From: an uncultured Clostridia bacterium
Lineage (GTDB): Bacteria; Bacillota; Clostridia; UBA1381
NCBI GenBank assembly: GCA_934444735.1
Contig: CAKSDE010000001.1
Location: forward strand, 62,001-126,000
Direction: 5' to 3'
Length of the DNA stretch: 64,000 nucleotides
The translations under genes and the position numbers were made by a program. Shown here piece by piece: positions 46,586-55,077 of this stretch (its first letter is position 1; each line of letters begins with the position of its first letter). Below the pieces are notes generated by a model. The model saw only the letters and a list, made by a program, of their open reading frames with translations. It did no database searches and was not told the origin of the DNA.

Positions 46586-46610
46586 GACAGAATGCCAAAG
46601 ACACTCTGCC
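46586..46610 (-). terminator. Intrinsic terminator of the 33-residue membrane protein gene (minus strand)
   Basis: On the minus strand GGCAGAGTG pairs with CATTCTGTC (two G-U pairs) and is followed by seven T residues. It lies 18 bases past the stop of the small gene. Confidence 0.7.
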
Positions 46611-46627
46611 CAAAGGGGAAAAGAAAA

Positions 46628-46729
46628 TTAAGAAAATAGCATATATATAGAACCGATTGCAATTGGGACAACCATTGCACAAGCTAATACTATGCAGATG
46701 ATTTTCAATTGCTTTTTAGAAAAATTCAT
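46628..46729 (-). CDS. 33-residue single-span membrane protein
   Basis: The minus strand encodes 33 residues: a polar start (MNFSKKQLK), one hydrophobic span (IICIVLACAMVVPIAIG) and a short tail. It has everything a real small gene needs: GAGGTG seven bases before the ATG, a good promoter at 46774-46802 and a terminator at 46586-46610. The sequence resembles tiny single-span Firmicute membrane proteins (in the style of DUF4044 and Prli42); I cannot assign a family. It lies in the 420-base stretch 46494-46913 between the ATPase operon and tadA and is too short for most gene finders. Confidence 0.7.
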   Translation of the reverse strand: MNFSKKQLKIICIVLACAMVVPIAIGSIYMLFS

Positions 46730-46773
46730 TTACGAACACCTCTGTTATTTTGTTCACTTCTGTTATCTATTTT

Positions 46774-46802
46774 ATTATAGCACAGAATAAAACAAAATGC
46801 AA
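46774..46802 (-). promoter_or_regulatory. Promoter of the 33-residue membrane protein gene (minus strand)
   Basis: On the minus strand: TTGCAT (46802-46797), a 17-base spacer, and TATAAT (46779-46774), 44 bases before the start codon. Confidence 0.75.
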
Positions 46803-46869
46803 TGAGTTTTATTAAAAAAAATAAAAATTCACACAATTGTAATATTTGATAAAATATTTTAAAAGCGTC

Positions 46870-46898
46870 TTGACTTTAAATGCCCGGTATGATATGAT
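46870..46898 (+). promoter_or_regulatory. Promoter of tadA
   Basis: TTGACT (46870-46875), a 17-base spacer and TATGAT (46893-46898), 15 bases before the tadA ATG, so the leader is very short. Confidence 0.75.
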
Positions 46899-46913
46899 GT
46901 TGAAGGTGATTTT

Positions 46914-47381
46914 ATGTATTGTGAAAAATTTATGAGGGCGGCAATAAAGCAGGCAGAGCTTGCGCAAAAATATGATGAAACCCCGATAGGTGCGGTTATA
47001 GTATATGACGGGCAGATTATAGCACGCGGAAGGAATAAGCGTGAGGAAAAGAAGAACTGTCTTTGTCATGCAGAGATTGAGGCTATAAGAAAAGCGTGCG
47101 GAAAAAGGGGTGCGTGGAGATTGTCCGACTGCGATTTGTATGTCACCTTAGAGCCTTGTCCGATGTGTGCCGGAGCAATTATCCAGGCTCGGATAAAAAA
47201 TGTATACTTTGGGGCATATGATTATAAGGCAGGGTGCGCCGGCACAAAAACGGATCTTTTTAAACCGGGAATGTTTAATCACGACGTCAATGCCGAGGGC
47301 GGATATATGCAGGAGGAATGTGTCGGTATTTTGCAGAGCTTTTTTAAAAAGTTAAGAGAGGAAAAAAAGAAAAAAATCTGA
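46914..47381 (+). CDS. tadA: tRNA-specific adenosine deaminase TadA
   Basis: A 155-residue cytidine-deaminase-fold enzyme. Zinc and catalytic residues are His52 and Glu54 in CHAEIEA and Cys82/Cys85 in EPCPMCAGAI. It converts adenosine 34 of tRNA-Arg to inosine. The ATG follows GAAGGTGAT. Its stop codon lies in the loop of its own terminator. Confidence 0.96.
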   Translation: MYCEKFMRAAIKQAELAQKYDETPIGAVIVYDGQIIARGRNKREEKKNCLCHAEIEAIRKACGKRGAWRLSDCDLYVTLEPCPMCAGAIIQARIKNVYFGAYDYKAGCAGTKTDLFKPGMFNHDVNAEGGYMQEECVGILQSFFKKLREEKKKKI

Positions 47382-47400
47382 TAAGATTTTTTTCTTTTTT
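47363..47400 (+). terminator. Intrinsic terminator overlapping the end of tadA
   Basis: A 16-bp A/T-rich stem (47363-47378 with 47385-47400) whose loop contains the tadA TGA stop, so the gene end and the terminator are merged. Confidence 0.7.
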
Positions 47401-47449
47401 AATTTAACTTTAATCTTTGAGATGTATAATCGGTATAACAATTAAAAAA

Positions 47450-47484
47450 GTGTATTTGGCATGGAAAAGGAGAAGTGTTTGATA
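47450..47484 (+). promoter_or_regulatory. Leader hairpin plus GGAAAAGGAG ribosome binding site
   Basis: GTGT-ATTTG-GCAT can form a 4-bp hairpin with G-U pairs, directly followed by GGAAAAGGAGAAG. It is the weakest example of the recurring leader element. A TATAAT at 47425-47430 may be the -10 box. Confidence 0.4.
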
Positions 47485-48317
47485 TGAAAAGAGCGATAGC
47501 CGGAATTGTAACTGCATCACTTGTATTGGGAACTGCGTCATGTACCCAAAAAAGCGAAAAGATAACGACAGATGCGACGGGTGAATTTGTGTGTGAGATA
47601 CTTGATGTCGGAAAAGCGGACGCAATAATTTTAAGGAGTCAAAATCATACCGTTTTGATTGACAGCGGTGAAAAAGGTGACGGTAAAAAGGTGCTGGAGT
47701 ATTTATCCGAGAACGGTATTTCATCAGTGGACTATTTTTTTATAACTCACTTTGATCGGGATCATGTCGGAGGTGCGGCAAAAATTATAAACAGCATTGA
47801 AATAGGCGAGATAGTGACTCCGGATTATGCAGGTACAAACGATGAATATAGCTCATTTGTTTTGGCGGCGCAGGATAAAGGAATCGAGCTGGTTTTGCTG
47901 AGAGAAAATATGAGCTTTATGCTGGATGATTGCTTATTTAGAGTGTATCCGCCCGAAAAGGCAAGCTATGAGGAGTCGGATAATGATTATTCACTGGCAA
48001 TAAGCGTAATACACGGAGAGAACAGCTTCTTATTTGCCGGGGACGCCGAGGAAGAACGGCTTTCGGAATTTTTTAAACAGTTTGATTTGGCACATGACTT
48101 CCTGAAGGTTCCGCACCACGGGCGATACAATGACAACACAAAAAAGTTTTTAAAAAGCGTAAATCCAGAATATGCGGTTATAACGTGCAGCGAGAAGAAT
48201 CCGCCGGAGGATAAGGTGCTTGAAATTCTGAATCATTTAAAGACTAACGTCTATTTGAGTGAGAACGGAAATATTGAAGTTATAAGCGACGGAAAAAATA
48301 TTCAAATAAATCAATAA
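47484..48317 (+). CDS. ComEC/Rec2-like metallo-beta-lactamase-fold lipoprotein
   Basis: The ATG at 47484 is preferred over a GTG at 47475 that is too near the ribosome binding site. The 277-residue protein has a signal peptide with a probable lipobox ending at Cys20 (VLGTASC). The MBL metal motif is THFDRDHVGG (His89, Asp91, Asp93, His94), with further ligands near FLFAGDAEEERL and KVPHHGRYN. This resembles the C-terminal hydrolase domain of ComEC and stand-alone MBL proteins secreted by Clostridia. It probably acts outside the membrane on a nucleotide or phosphoester; this is inference. Confidence 0.85.
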   Translation: MKRAIAGIVTASLVLGTASCTQKSEKITTDATGEFVCEILDVGKADAIILRSQNHTVLIDSGEKGDGKKVLEYLSENGISSVDYFFITHFDRDHVGGAAKIINSIEIGEIVTPDYAGTNDEYSSFVLAAQDKGIELVLLRENMSFMLDDCLFRVYPPEKASYEESDNDYSLAISVIHGENSFLFAGDAEEERLSEFFKQFDLAHDFLKVPHHGRYNDNTKKFLKSVNPEYAVITCSEKNPPEDKVLEILNHLKTNVYLSENGNIEVISDGKNIQINQ

Positions 48318-48387
48318 TTCTAATGTTATTTTAATAATTACAAGGTATAATTTATAACAGATAATTAAAAAGGAGTGATTTCAAAAA

Positions 48388-49119
48388 ATGGCTATCGAAG
48401 TATTTAACCGATATGAACACAAATATATGCTCGATCGGAAAACATATGAAAAAGTTATTGAGGTGATGGATCAGCATATGGAACTTGATTCGCACAATGA
48501 GAATCATAAGCCGTATACCATAGCCAATATTTATTACGATACCGCAGACGATCATTTGATAAGAGCATCGCTGCAAAAGCCGAAATACAAAGAAAAATTG
48601 CGATTGCGTGCATACGGAGTGCCTAAAAAGGATTCTAAGGTGTTTTTGGAAATTAAGAAAAAATATAACGGCATAGTTAATAAAAGAAGAACGACACTTA
48701 AATTAAAAGAGGCTTACGAATTTGTGAGTTCGGGAAAGAAACCGAATCTAAAGGATTACATGAACGCTCAGGTTTTGGAAGAGATAAATTATTTTTTGAA
48801 GGTGTATGATTTAACCCCAAAGCTCTATCTTGCATATGACAGAATAGCGTATTTTGAAAAGGGTAATCCGGATTTGCGAATATCATTCGATACCAATATC
48901 CGCTCAAGACGGTATGATGTGCGGCTTGAAGCCGGAGATTACGGAGAATTGCTTTTAGACGGTGACGTTTATCTGATGGAGGTAAAAACATCGTTGGCAA
49001 AGCCTTTGTGGCTTGTGCATATGATGACGGATCTGGATATAAAAAGAACGAGTTTTTCAAAATACGGTACGGAATTTAAAGAAATGGTAAACTCACCGCA
49101 AATGAAAAGCTTTGCATAA
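48388..49119 (+). CDS. VTC-domain protein (polyphosphate polymerase family)
   Basis: A 243-residue protein filling one VTC tunnel domain. The basic tunnel residues appear in FNRYEHKYML, KEKLRLRAYG, EIKKKYNGIVNKRR and the acidic/basic end YLMEVKTSLAKP. In yeast, VTC domains polymerise polyphosphate from ATP. In bacteria the domain is often encoded with DUF4956 and CotH proteins, as here, and its role there is not established. The three genes are spaced 15-24 bases apart and look like one operon. Confidence 0.9.
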   Translation: MAIEVFNRYEHKYMLDRKTYEKVIEVMDQHMELDSHNENHKPYTIANIYYDTADDHLIRASLQKPKYKEKLRLRAYGVPKKDSKVFLEIKKKYNGIVNKRRTTLKLKEAYEFVSSGKKPNLKDYMNAQVLEEINYFLKVYDLTPKLYLAYDRIAYFEKGNPDLRISFDTNIRSRRYDVRLEAGDYGELLLDGDVYLMEVKTSLAKPLWLVHMMTDLDIKRTSFSKYGTEFKEMVNSPQMKSFA

Positions 49120-49143
49120 ACTGAAATGAAAGGAAACAGAAAC

Positions 49144-49830
49144 ATGAATGAGATATTTAATACGATTTTAGCAAATACAGCGGCAGATATAACGGTAAAA
49201 TCCGCAGTTATTACAATGGTTATGGCGCTGATTTTCGGCGCGGCGGTTGCGTTTACATACTATAAAACGCAGGAAGAAAACCTCTATCAGGAAAGCATGG
49301 GCATAACGCTTTTTATGCTCCCGGTTATACTGTCGGTGATAATTTTATTTGTAGGCAGCAATATTGCAAGAGCATTCAGCCTTGCGGGGACATTATCAAT
49401 TATCCGCTTTAGGAGTGCGCCGGGTGATGCAAAGGATATAGGGTTCATATTCTTTGATATTGCGGCAGGGCTTGCCTGTGGCGTGGGACTTTATGCTTAC
49501 GGCGCGCTCTTTATCATAATTTTATGCGCGGCATTGTTTGTTGTGAAAAAAGGCAATCTGTTTAAAACGAAAAATGTTCAGAAAACACTCAAAATCACAA
49601 TCCCGGAGGATCTGAACTATCAGGGAGTGTTTGACGACATTTTAGATAAATACACAAAAAAGCATACACTTACAAAAATCAAGACGACCGATTTGGGATC
49701 TTTGTTTGAGCTTTGCTACAGCGTATCGATGGATCAGAACCAAAATGAACAGGAATTTTTGAATGAGTTGAGATGCAGAAACGGTAATTTGAATATTATA
49801 CTTGCCGTTGCACCGACAATTAAAAAATAA
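49144..49830 (+). CDS. DUF4956 membrane protein
   Basis: The ATG at 49144 follows GAAAGGAAAC; a frame-extending ATG at 49126 has no site. The 228-residue protein has several spans in the first 140 residues (AVITMVMALIFGAAVAFTYY, FMLPVILSVIILFVG, ALFIIILCAALFVV) and the conserved SLAGTLSIIRFRSAPGDAKD. A soluble C-terminal domain follows. DUF4956 proteins accompany VTC and CotH proteins; they may couple polymer synthesis to the membrane (inference). Confidence 0.9.
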   Translation: MNEIFNTILANTAADITVKSAVITMVMALIFGAAVAFTYYKTQEENLYQESMGITLFMLPVILSVIILFVGSNIARAFSLAGTLSIIRFRSAPGDAKDIGFIFFDIAAGLACGVGLYAYGALFIIILCAALFVVKKGNLFKTKNVQKTLKITIPEDLNYQGVFDDILDKYTKKHTLTKIKTTDLGSLFELCYSVSMDQNQNEQEFLNELRCRNGNLNIILAVAPTIKK

Positions 49831-49845
49831 GAAAGGAAGAGAATT

Positions 49846-51768
49846 ATGAAAAAGATTATGACACTGCTTTTATCGGCGGCTTTGGCGATACAGTGCGCAC
49901 CGGTAATAGCTGAGGAAAAAAGCGATTATAAGGAAATTTTTGAAAAAGACAAGGTTATAGATGTGGAGATTGATATTGACGAAGCCGATCTTGCGGATAT
50001 GCGTGATTATGCGCGAAACGAAGAATATCATGCGGCAGATATTACCGTGGACGGCGTTAAGGTTGAGAATGTCGGCATAAGAACAAAGGGAAATATGACG
50101 CTTAATTCGGTGACGAGTTCGGATTCGGATAAATACAGCTACAGAGTCAAGTTTGACAAGTATGTGAAAAATCAGACTCTTTTGGGACTTGATGAGCTGT
50201 GCTTGAATGACGGGTACAGTGACGCGTCGTATATGAGAGAATATCTGCATTATGAAATTTTAAGGGCGTTGGGAATGAACGTTCCCGAAACGGTATTTTG
50301 CAATGTGTCGATAAACGGTGAGGCGGCAGGACTTTATCTTGCGGTTGAGGGCTTGGATGATACATTCTTAGAAGAAAATTTCGGCGAGAACTACAAAAAC
50401 GGTAATTTCTACAAGATGGACGAGGGCGCAAGCCTTGCATATAAGGAAAATGAAAATTATTCGTATGCCGATCTTAAGGTGGGAAACGATACAGATCTTT
50501 CGAGCTTTAAGGAGTTTGTGAAAAAGCTGAATGATGTTACAACAGGCGAAAAAGGCGATATTGAAAGCTTTTTGAATGTGGACAGCGCGCTTAAATATAT
50601 TGCGTCGAATACGGTACTTTGCAACTACGACAGCTACAACGGCAATATGCACCACAACTATTATCTGTATGAGGACGAAAACGGCGTATTTACGGTTGTT
50701 CCGTGGGATTTTAATATGTCGTTCGGCGGATTCGGAGGCGGCGGAAACGATGCGACAATCGGCATAGATGAGCCGATCGCATCGGGAAATATTGAAGATT
50801 TACCGCTTATAAATAAGCTTTTGTCGGTTGATGAGTATAAAGAAAAATATTACGGATATATCCAAGAAATGATGGATATGCTTGAAAATTTTGAGGAAAG
50901 AGTAAACGAAATTAAGAGCGTAATAAAACCGTATGTGGAAAAAGATGTAGCGGCAGGCGGATTCTATACGTTAGAAGAGTTTGAGACGGCAACAACAAAG
51001 TCGGACGAAACACAGCAGGATATGCAAAAGCCCGAAGATCAGAATCAAGGCGAAAATGATAAAAATAACAGAGGACCGGGCGGTGGAGGTATGCCGTTCG
51101 GGAGCAAAAATTCCATAATAAACTGCGTATCGGACAGATTGGCAAACTTAAAAGAGCAATTTGCAGGGACGGCGGTTAAGACTACCGAGCAGAAAGGATT
51201 CGGCGGCAGAGGCGACCGCCCGAATAAGGACGAAAATCAGGGACAGGATCAAATGACACCGCCGGACTTTGACGGGAATATGCCTGATTTCGGCAACATG
51301 ACACCGCCCGACTTTAATGATGAAAACCGCCCCGATTTCGGCAATATGGCACCGCCCGATGATAAGTGGAACAAAGGTGACAGACCGGGATTCCCCGGAG
51401 GTGCCGGCAAAACCGATCTGACATTGCGTATTAATGTAAACGGACATATCTTAAAATCGGGAAAAGAGTCCTATATAAAGGACGGCACAACCTTAACCGA
51501 TGCTAAAGCATTTGCCGATTCAATCGGCGCGGCTGTTGAAATAAACGGCGATACACTTACTTTGACAAGCGGCGGAAAAACGATAGTATTTACAAACGGT
51601 TCGGATACGGCATATGTTGACGGTGAGGAAAAAACGCTTGCAAAAGCTCCGGAATATGACGGCGAAAGTTTTATGATACCCTTGAGATTTGTGGCAGAGG
51701 AATTGAAGATGAAAGTTGAATGGACGGATAGCACTAAGCTTGTTACGGTGACAAAAAAAGAAAAGTAA
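49846..51768 (+). CDS. CotH-family protein with proline-rich repeats and copper-amine-oxidase-like domain
   Basis: A 640-residue exported protein: signal peptide (MKKIMTLLLSAALAIQCAPV, near VIAEE), a CotH domain (about 35-340; VENVGIRTKGNM, LNDGYSDASYMREYLHYEIL, VVPWDFNMSFGG), a Gly/Pro/Asp-rich stretch with repeats of the type PPDFxxxMPDFGNM (about 450-520), and a C-terminal domain of the copper amine oxidase N type (about 525-640; PLRFVAEELKMKVEW). CotH proteins are atypical kinases that phosphorylate coat or surface proteins. The C-terminal domain is a common clostridial surface module, not an oxidase. It completes the VTC-DUF4956-CotH operon. Confidence 0.9.
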   Translation: MKKIMTLLLSAALAIQCAPVIAEEKSDYKEIFEKDKVIDVEIDIDEADLADMRDYARNEEYHAADITVDGVKVENVGIRTKGNMTLNSVTSSDSDKYSYRVKFDKYVKNQTLLGLDELCLNDGYSDASYMREYLHYEILRALGMNVPETVFCNVSINGEAAGLYLAVEGLDDTFLEENFGENYKNGNFYKMDEGASLAYKENENYSYADLKVGNDTDLSSFKEFVKKLNDVTTGEKGDIESFLNVDSALKYIASNTVLCNYDSYNGNMHHNYYLYEDENGVFTVVPWDFNMSFGGFGGGGNDATIGIDEPIASGNIEDLPLINKLLSVDEYKEKYYGYIQEMMDMLENFEERVNEIKSVIKPYVEKDVAAGGFYTLEEFETATTKSDETQQDMQKPEDQNQGENDKNNRGPGGGGMPFGSKNSIINCVSDRLANLKEQFAGTAVKTTEQKGFGGRGDRPNKDENQGQDQMTPPDFDGNMPDFGNMTPPDFNDENRPDFGNMAPPDDKWNKGDRPGFPGGAGKTDLTLRINVNGHILKSGKESYIKDGTTLTDAKAFADSIGAAVEINGDTLTLTSGGKTIVFTNGSDTAYVDGEEKTLAKAPEYDGESFMIPLRFVAEELKMKVEWTDSTKLVTVTKKEK

Positions 51769-51772
51769 ATTT

Positions 51773-51796
51773 AAAAGCGCGGTTTGCCGCGCTTTT
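51773..51796 (+). terminator. Intrinsic-type hairpin after cotH-like gene
   Basis: AAAAGCGCG (51773-51781) pairs with CGCGCTTTT (51788-51796) with a 6-base loop; the T-run is part of the stem. Confidence 0.75.
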
Positions 51797-51813
51797 AGAA
51801 CTTAATTTGCCTC

Positions 51814-51842
51814 TTTACATTACACATTAAATATGATACAAT
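51814..51842 (+). promoter_or_regulatory. Promoter of the two-component system
   Basis: TTTACA (51814-51819), a 17-base spacer and TACAAT (51837-51842), 22 bases before the response regulator start. Confidence 0.75.
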
Positions 51843-51864
51843 GCTTAAAAAGGGAGTGTGAAGT

Positions 51865-52542
51865 ATGCGATTGTTGGTAGTTGAGGACGAAAAGGATTTA
51901 AACAGAGTTATATCAAAGCGCCTGGAAAAGGAAGGCTACAGTGTGGACAGATGTTTTGACGGCGAAGAGGCGATGGACTATATTGACGCAGGCGAGTTTG
52001 ACGCGATTATAATGGATATTATGATGCCGAAATTAAACGGGCTTGAGGTGTTGGAAAAGGTCCGCGCCCGAAAAGACAAAACACCGGTACTTCTTTTGAC
52101 GGCAAAGGACAGTATAAGCGATAGAGTAAAGGGACTTGATACCGGCGCGGACGATTATCTTATAAAGCCTTTTGCATTTGAGGAGCTTTCGGCAAGAATC
52201 CGCGCGATGATAAGAAAATCGGCAGGAAACAACAGCAATGTTTATGAGATTGCGGATCTGTCGCTCGATACCAAAACGAGAGTTGTAAAAAGGGGCGGTA
52301 CGGAAATACCGCTTTCGGCAAAAGAGTTTGATATACTGGAATACATGCTCCGAAACAAGGGAATCGTTCTTTCACGCGAAAAGATTGAGAACCATGTGTG
52401 GAACTTCGATTATTCGGGGGGTACGAATGTTGTGGACGTTTATATACGTTATCTGCGTAAGAAAATCGATGATGATTATGATGTTAAGCTGATTCAGACA
52501 ATACGCGGCTGCGGATATGTCCTGCGTGAAAAGGCGGAATAG
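51865..52542 (+). CDS. OmpR/PhoB-family response regulator
   Basis: A 225-residue regulator with a receiver domain (phosphoacceptor Asp51 in AIIMDIMMPKLNG, acidic pocket VEDEK, Lys in DDYLIKPFAFEEL) and a winged-helix output domain ending TIRGCGYVLREKAE. It is encoded 33 bases ahead of its histidine kinase. Its targets are not visible, though the VTC/CotH operon upstream is the nearest candidate. Confidence 0.95.
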   Translation: MRLLVVEDEKDLNRVISKRLEKEGYSVDRCFDGEEAMDYIDAGEFDAIIMDIMMPKLNGLEVLEKVRARKDKTPVLLLTAKDSISDRVKGLDTGADDYLIKPFAFEELSARIRAMIRKSAGNNSNVYEIADLSLDTKTRVVKRGGTEIPLSAKEFDILEYMLRNKGIVLSREKIENHVWNFDYSGGTNVVDVYIRYLRKKIDDDYDVKLIQTIRGCGYVLREKAE

Positions 52543-52575
52543 ATAAGTACTTCCGGTACGGTAGAGGAAAATGAT

Positions 52576-53919
52576 ATGAAAAAAATGTCTGTAAAATTAA
52601 AGGTTACACTATGGTATACCCTGATAATGGTGGTTATGTCGGGAGTAGTGCTTGCGGCGATGACATCGGTGAGCAGCGACATTGTAAAGCGTGACATTGC
52701 CGGCAGGGTTGTAAGAACCGTAAACGACAGCTCAAGAATACTTATGGGTCCCGAGCGGGAGCTTAAATTACCGACAAAATTCAGGTTTTACGAACAGGGT
52801 GTGCATATGGTATTATTTTCGCGAAACGGCGAAGTGGTGGGCGGTCAGCTGCCTTTCGGAATCGACACGGATTTCGGATTCGAGGACGACAGACTCCGCG
52901 AGGTTTCGTGGGAGGGTAACAATTATTGCATATATGACAAAAAAATTGTTTCGTCGGATAACTATTTCTGGCTTCGCGGAGTGGTATCGATAAAAGACGA
53001 GAGCTATTCGGTCAATACCGTAGTTAAAACGAACCTGCTGCTGGCGCTGATTTTGATTGCGGTGGCGTCTTTGGGCGGATATTTTATATTGAACTATGCA
53101 TTTAAGCCCGTTAAAAAGATAAGCGAAACGGCAAAGCGGATAAGCACGAGCGGAAATCTTTCGCAGAGGATCGGGATAGGCGAGAGCAAAGATGAGATTA
53201 CGGAGCTTGCAAATACTTTTGATGATATGCTCGAACAGCTTGAAGATACATTTGAAAAAGAAAAACAATTTACATCGGACGCATCGCATGAACTGAGAAC
53301 TCCTGTTGCTGTAGTGCTTTCGGAGTGTGAATATATGCTGGACTGCGCCAAAACACCCGATGAATTTAAAGAATCTGCCGTTTCGGTGAAAAGACAGGCG
53401 GAGAGAATGTCAAAGCTGATATCCGAGCTTCTGACGATTTCGAGAATGGATAAAAATACATTACAGGTTAATTTTGAAGAGGTGGATTTGAGTGAGCTGC
53501 TCTCTTTTGTATGCGACGAACAGGAGGAGATACATTCCGAATCGCCTAAGATGATACGCGATATTGCTCCGAATATACGGGCAAGAGCCGACAGGTTCCT
53601 GCTTGCAAGGCTTTTTATTAACCTGATATCCAACGCGTACCAATACGGCAAAGACGGCAAAACTATCCTAGTCAGCTTAAAAAGCGAAGAAAAGAATATT
53701 GTTTTTTCGGTAAAGGACGAGGGAATCGGAATTGCAAAGGAAGATATAGATAAAATTTGGGAAAGGTTCTATCAGGCGGATTCATCGAGAAGTGACAACA
53801 ACAGTATGGGACTGGGGCTTTCGATGGTAAAATGGATTGCCGAGTGTCATAACGGCAATGTCCGCGCAGAAAGTGAATACGGCAGGGGGAGTGAATTTAT
53901 ATTCACCATGCCTAAGTAG
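52576..53919 (+). CDS. Sensor histidine kinase
   Basis: A 447-residue membrane kinase. Two spans (about 12-32 and 153-175) flank an extracytoplasmic sensor of about 120 residues. A HAMP linker follows, then the H-box SDASHELRTPVAVV with His238 as phosphoacceptor, the N-box LFINLISNAYQYG and G-boxes VKDEGIGI and MGLGLSMVKWI. It is the partner of the response regulator upstream. The signal is unknown. Confidence 0.95.
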   Translation: MKKMSVKLKVTLWYTLIMVVMSGVVLAAMTSVSSDIVKRDIAGRVVRTVNDSSRILMGPERELKLPTKFRFYEQGVHMVLFSRNGEVVGGQLPFGIDTDFGFEDDRLREVSWEGNNYCIYDKKIVSSDNYFWLRGVVSIKDESYSVNTVVKTNLLLALILIAVASLGGYFILNYAFKPVKKISETAKRISTSGNLSQRIGIGESKDEITELANTFDDMLEQLEDTFEKEKQFTSDASHELRTPVAVVLSECEYMLDCAKTPDEFKESAVSVKRQAERMSKLISELLTISRMDKNTLQVNFEEVDLSELLSFVCDEQEEIHSESPKMIRDIAPNIRARADRFLLARLFINLISNAYQYGKDGKTILVSLKSEEKNIVFSVKDEGIGIAKEDIDKIWERFYQADSSRSDNNSMGLGLSMVKWIAECHNGNVRAESEYGRGSEFIFTMPK

Positions 53920-53926
53920 AACAAAA

Positions 53927-53963
53927 GGGACTGTAAAAAAATCGATTGATTTTTTACAGTCCC
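53927..53963 (+). terminator. Intrinsic terminator (ATCGATTGAT-core type)
   Basis: GGGACTGTAAAAAA pairs with TTTTTTACAGTCCC, followed by GTTGTTTTTTT. It is close to the terminators at 29697 and 46531, with one base changed in the core. It lies between convergent genes and may be bidirectional. Confidence 0.9.
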
Positions 53964-53982
53964 GTTGTTTTTTTAGGCCCTT

Positions 53983-54819
53983 TTATGAATTTATCTGACT
54001 TGTATTCCTGTACTTTCGCGGCGATATGCCGGTTTGCTTTTTGAAAAACGCGGAAAATTGCAGTGAGTCGGTATAGCCGATTTTTTCCGCAACATCGGTT
54101 ATCGACATATCGGAATTGAGCAGCAGATCACAGGCGCGTGCAATCTTTATATTGCTTAAATACTGCTTGGGAGATATTCCCGAATATTTTTTAAAAAGCT
54201 TATAAAGATAGCGGCGGTCAATCGACAGATATTCGGAGGTGTCCTCCACGGTGATGCCTTTTGAGAAGTTATTTCGCATATACTCCTCCGCCGCAACCAA
54301 AAGCTTTCGTTTAGCTGTTTCAAGGTGTGTTACCGATTCGTTTTCAAGACAGTGAAGTGTGCGGTAAAAATAACTTTTTGCGGTTATCTGCGAAAGTATT
54401 TCGGGTGTTTGCAGGTCGGCATCTTCGGGGTATATTTCACATAATTCGTTGTGTATTCGGCTTAAAGACTCAAAATCGTACACCGATGCAGAATTGTCAT
54501 CTTTGTCGATATTTAAACCTATATCGTTAAGCAATTTTTTGCAATGTATACCGTCAAAGGCAATGGTGAATATCGTAATGTTGTAAAGGAGAGGGAATGT
54601 GTTGACATAAGCTCTGCCTTTGGGGATATATTCGCCGTTGGGGGTATATGCATCCTCCATTACGAAATTCAAAGAGTCGAATATGGCATCGCGAGAGGTG
54701 TTTTTTTGTGATGCGGGGTCTGTGTTGAAAGGGCAATTTTTTGTGGATTGGAGAAATCTTACCCTAACAGATCCGTCGCCGTCGGAGAGCGAGACAAAAT
54801 AAAAATTAAACGGGTTCAA
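53983..54819 (-). CDS. AraC-family regulator (TTG start)
   Basis: The open frame reaches 54867, but the minus-strand AAAGAAGGAG sits seven bases before a TTG at 54819, so this is the likely start (LNPFNFYFVSLSDG). The 278-residue product has no clear cupin motif in its N-terminal sensor and a C-terminal double helix-turn-helix (VEDTSEYLSIDRRYLYKLF and ITDVAEKIGYTDSLQFSAFF, ending TGISPRKYR). It is divergent from the surface/glycan genes that start at 55078 and is the obvious candidate regulator for them. Confidence 0.9.
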   Translation of the reverse strand: MNPFNFYFVSLSDGDGSVRVRFLQSTKNCPFNTDPASQKNTSRDAIFDSLNFVMEDAYTPNGEYIPKGRAYVNTFPLLYNITIFTIAFDGIHCKKLLNDIGLNIDKDDNSASVYDFESLSRIHNELCEIYPEDADLQTPEILSQITAKSYFYRTLHCLENESVTHLETAKRKLLVAAEEYMRNNFSKGITVEDTSEYLSIDRRYLYKLFKKYSGISPKQYLSNIKIARACDLLLNSDMSITDVAEKIGYTDSLQFSAFFKKQTGISPRKYRNTSQINS

Positions 54820-54887
54820 ACTAATCACTCCTTCTTTAAAATCTTTCGGTTTTGTCGGTATTTGCACTGTGAAAATCTTATGGTGTC

Positions 54888-54917
54888 ATTATAACATATT
54901 TTAGAGACATTTTACAA
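54888..54917 (-). promoter_or_regulatory. Promoter of the AraC gene (minus strand)
   Basis: On the minus strand: TTGTAA (54917-54912), an 18-base spacer and TATAAT (54893-54888). A TTGACA on the plus strand at 54986-54991 may be the -35 box for the SLH gene, but no good -10 follows at the right distance. Confidence 0.6.
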
Positions 54918-55077
54918 TGGTTTTTTTGATGAAATTATGGTATAGTTAAATTAAATCAGAAAAGTGCATAAAAAAGCAGGTGTGCTTGACAGAAAAATAA
55001 TGTGTTTTGATTAAAATGAGTATAAATTGGAGAGATGTTCAAAAACACATATTTAAAAATGCGAAAGGAAGATACGT

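Noticed and set aside
53094..53660. 188-codon minus-strand open frame inside the histidine kinase gene, and similar long antisense frames at 12220-12753 and 57694-58260
   Set aside because: They lie wholly inside well-supported genes, have no ribosome binding site and show no domain; their composition is that of reverse-frame shadows.
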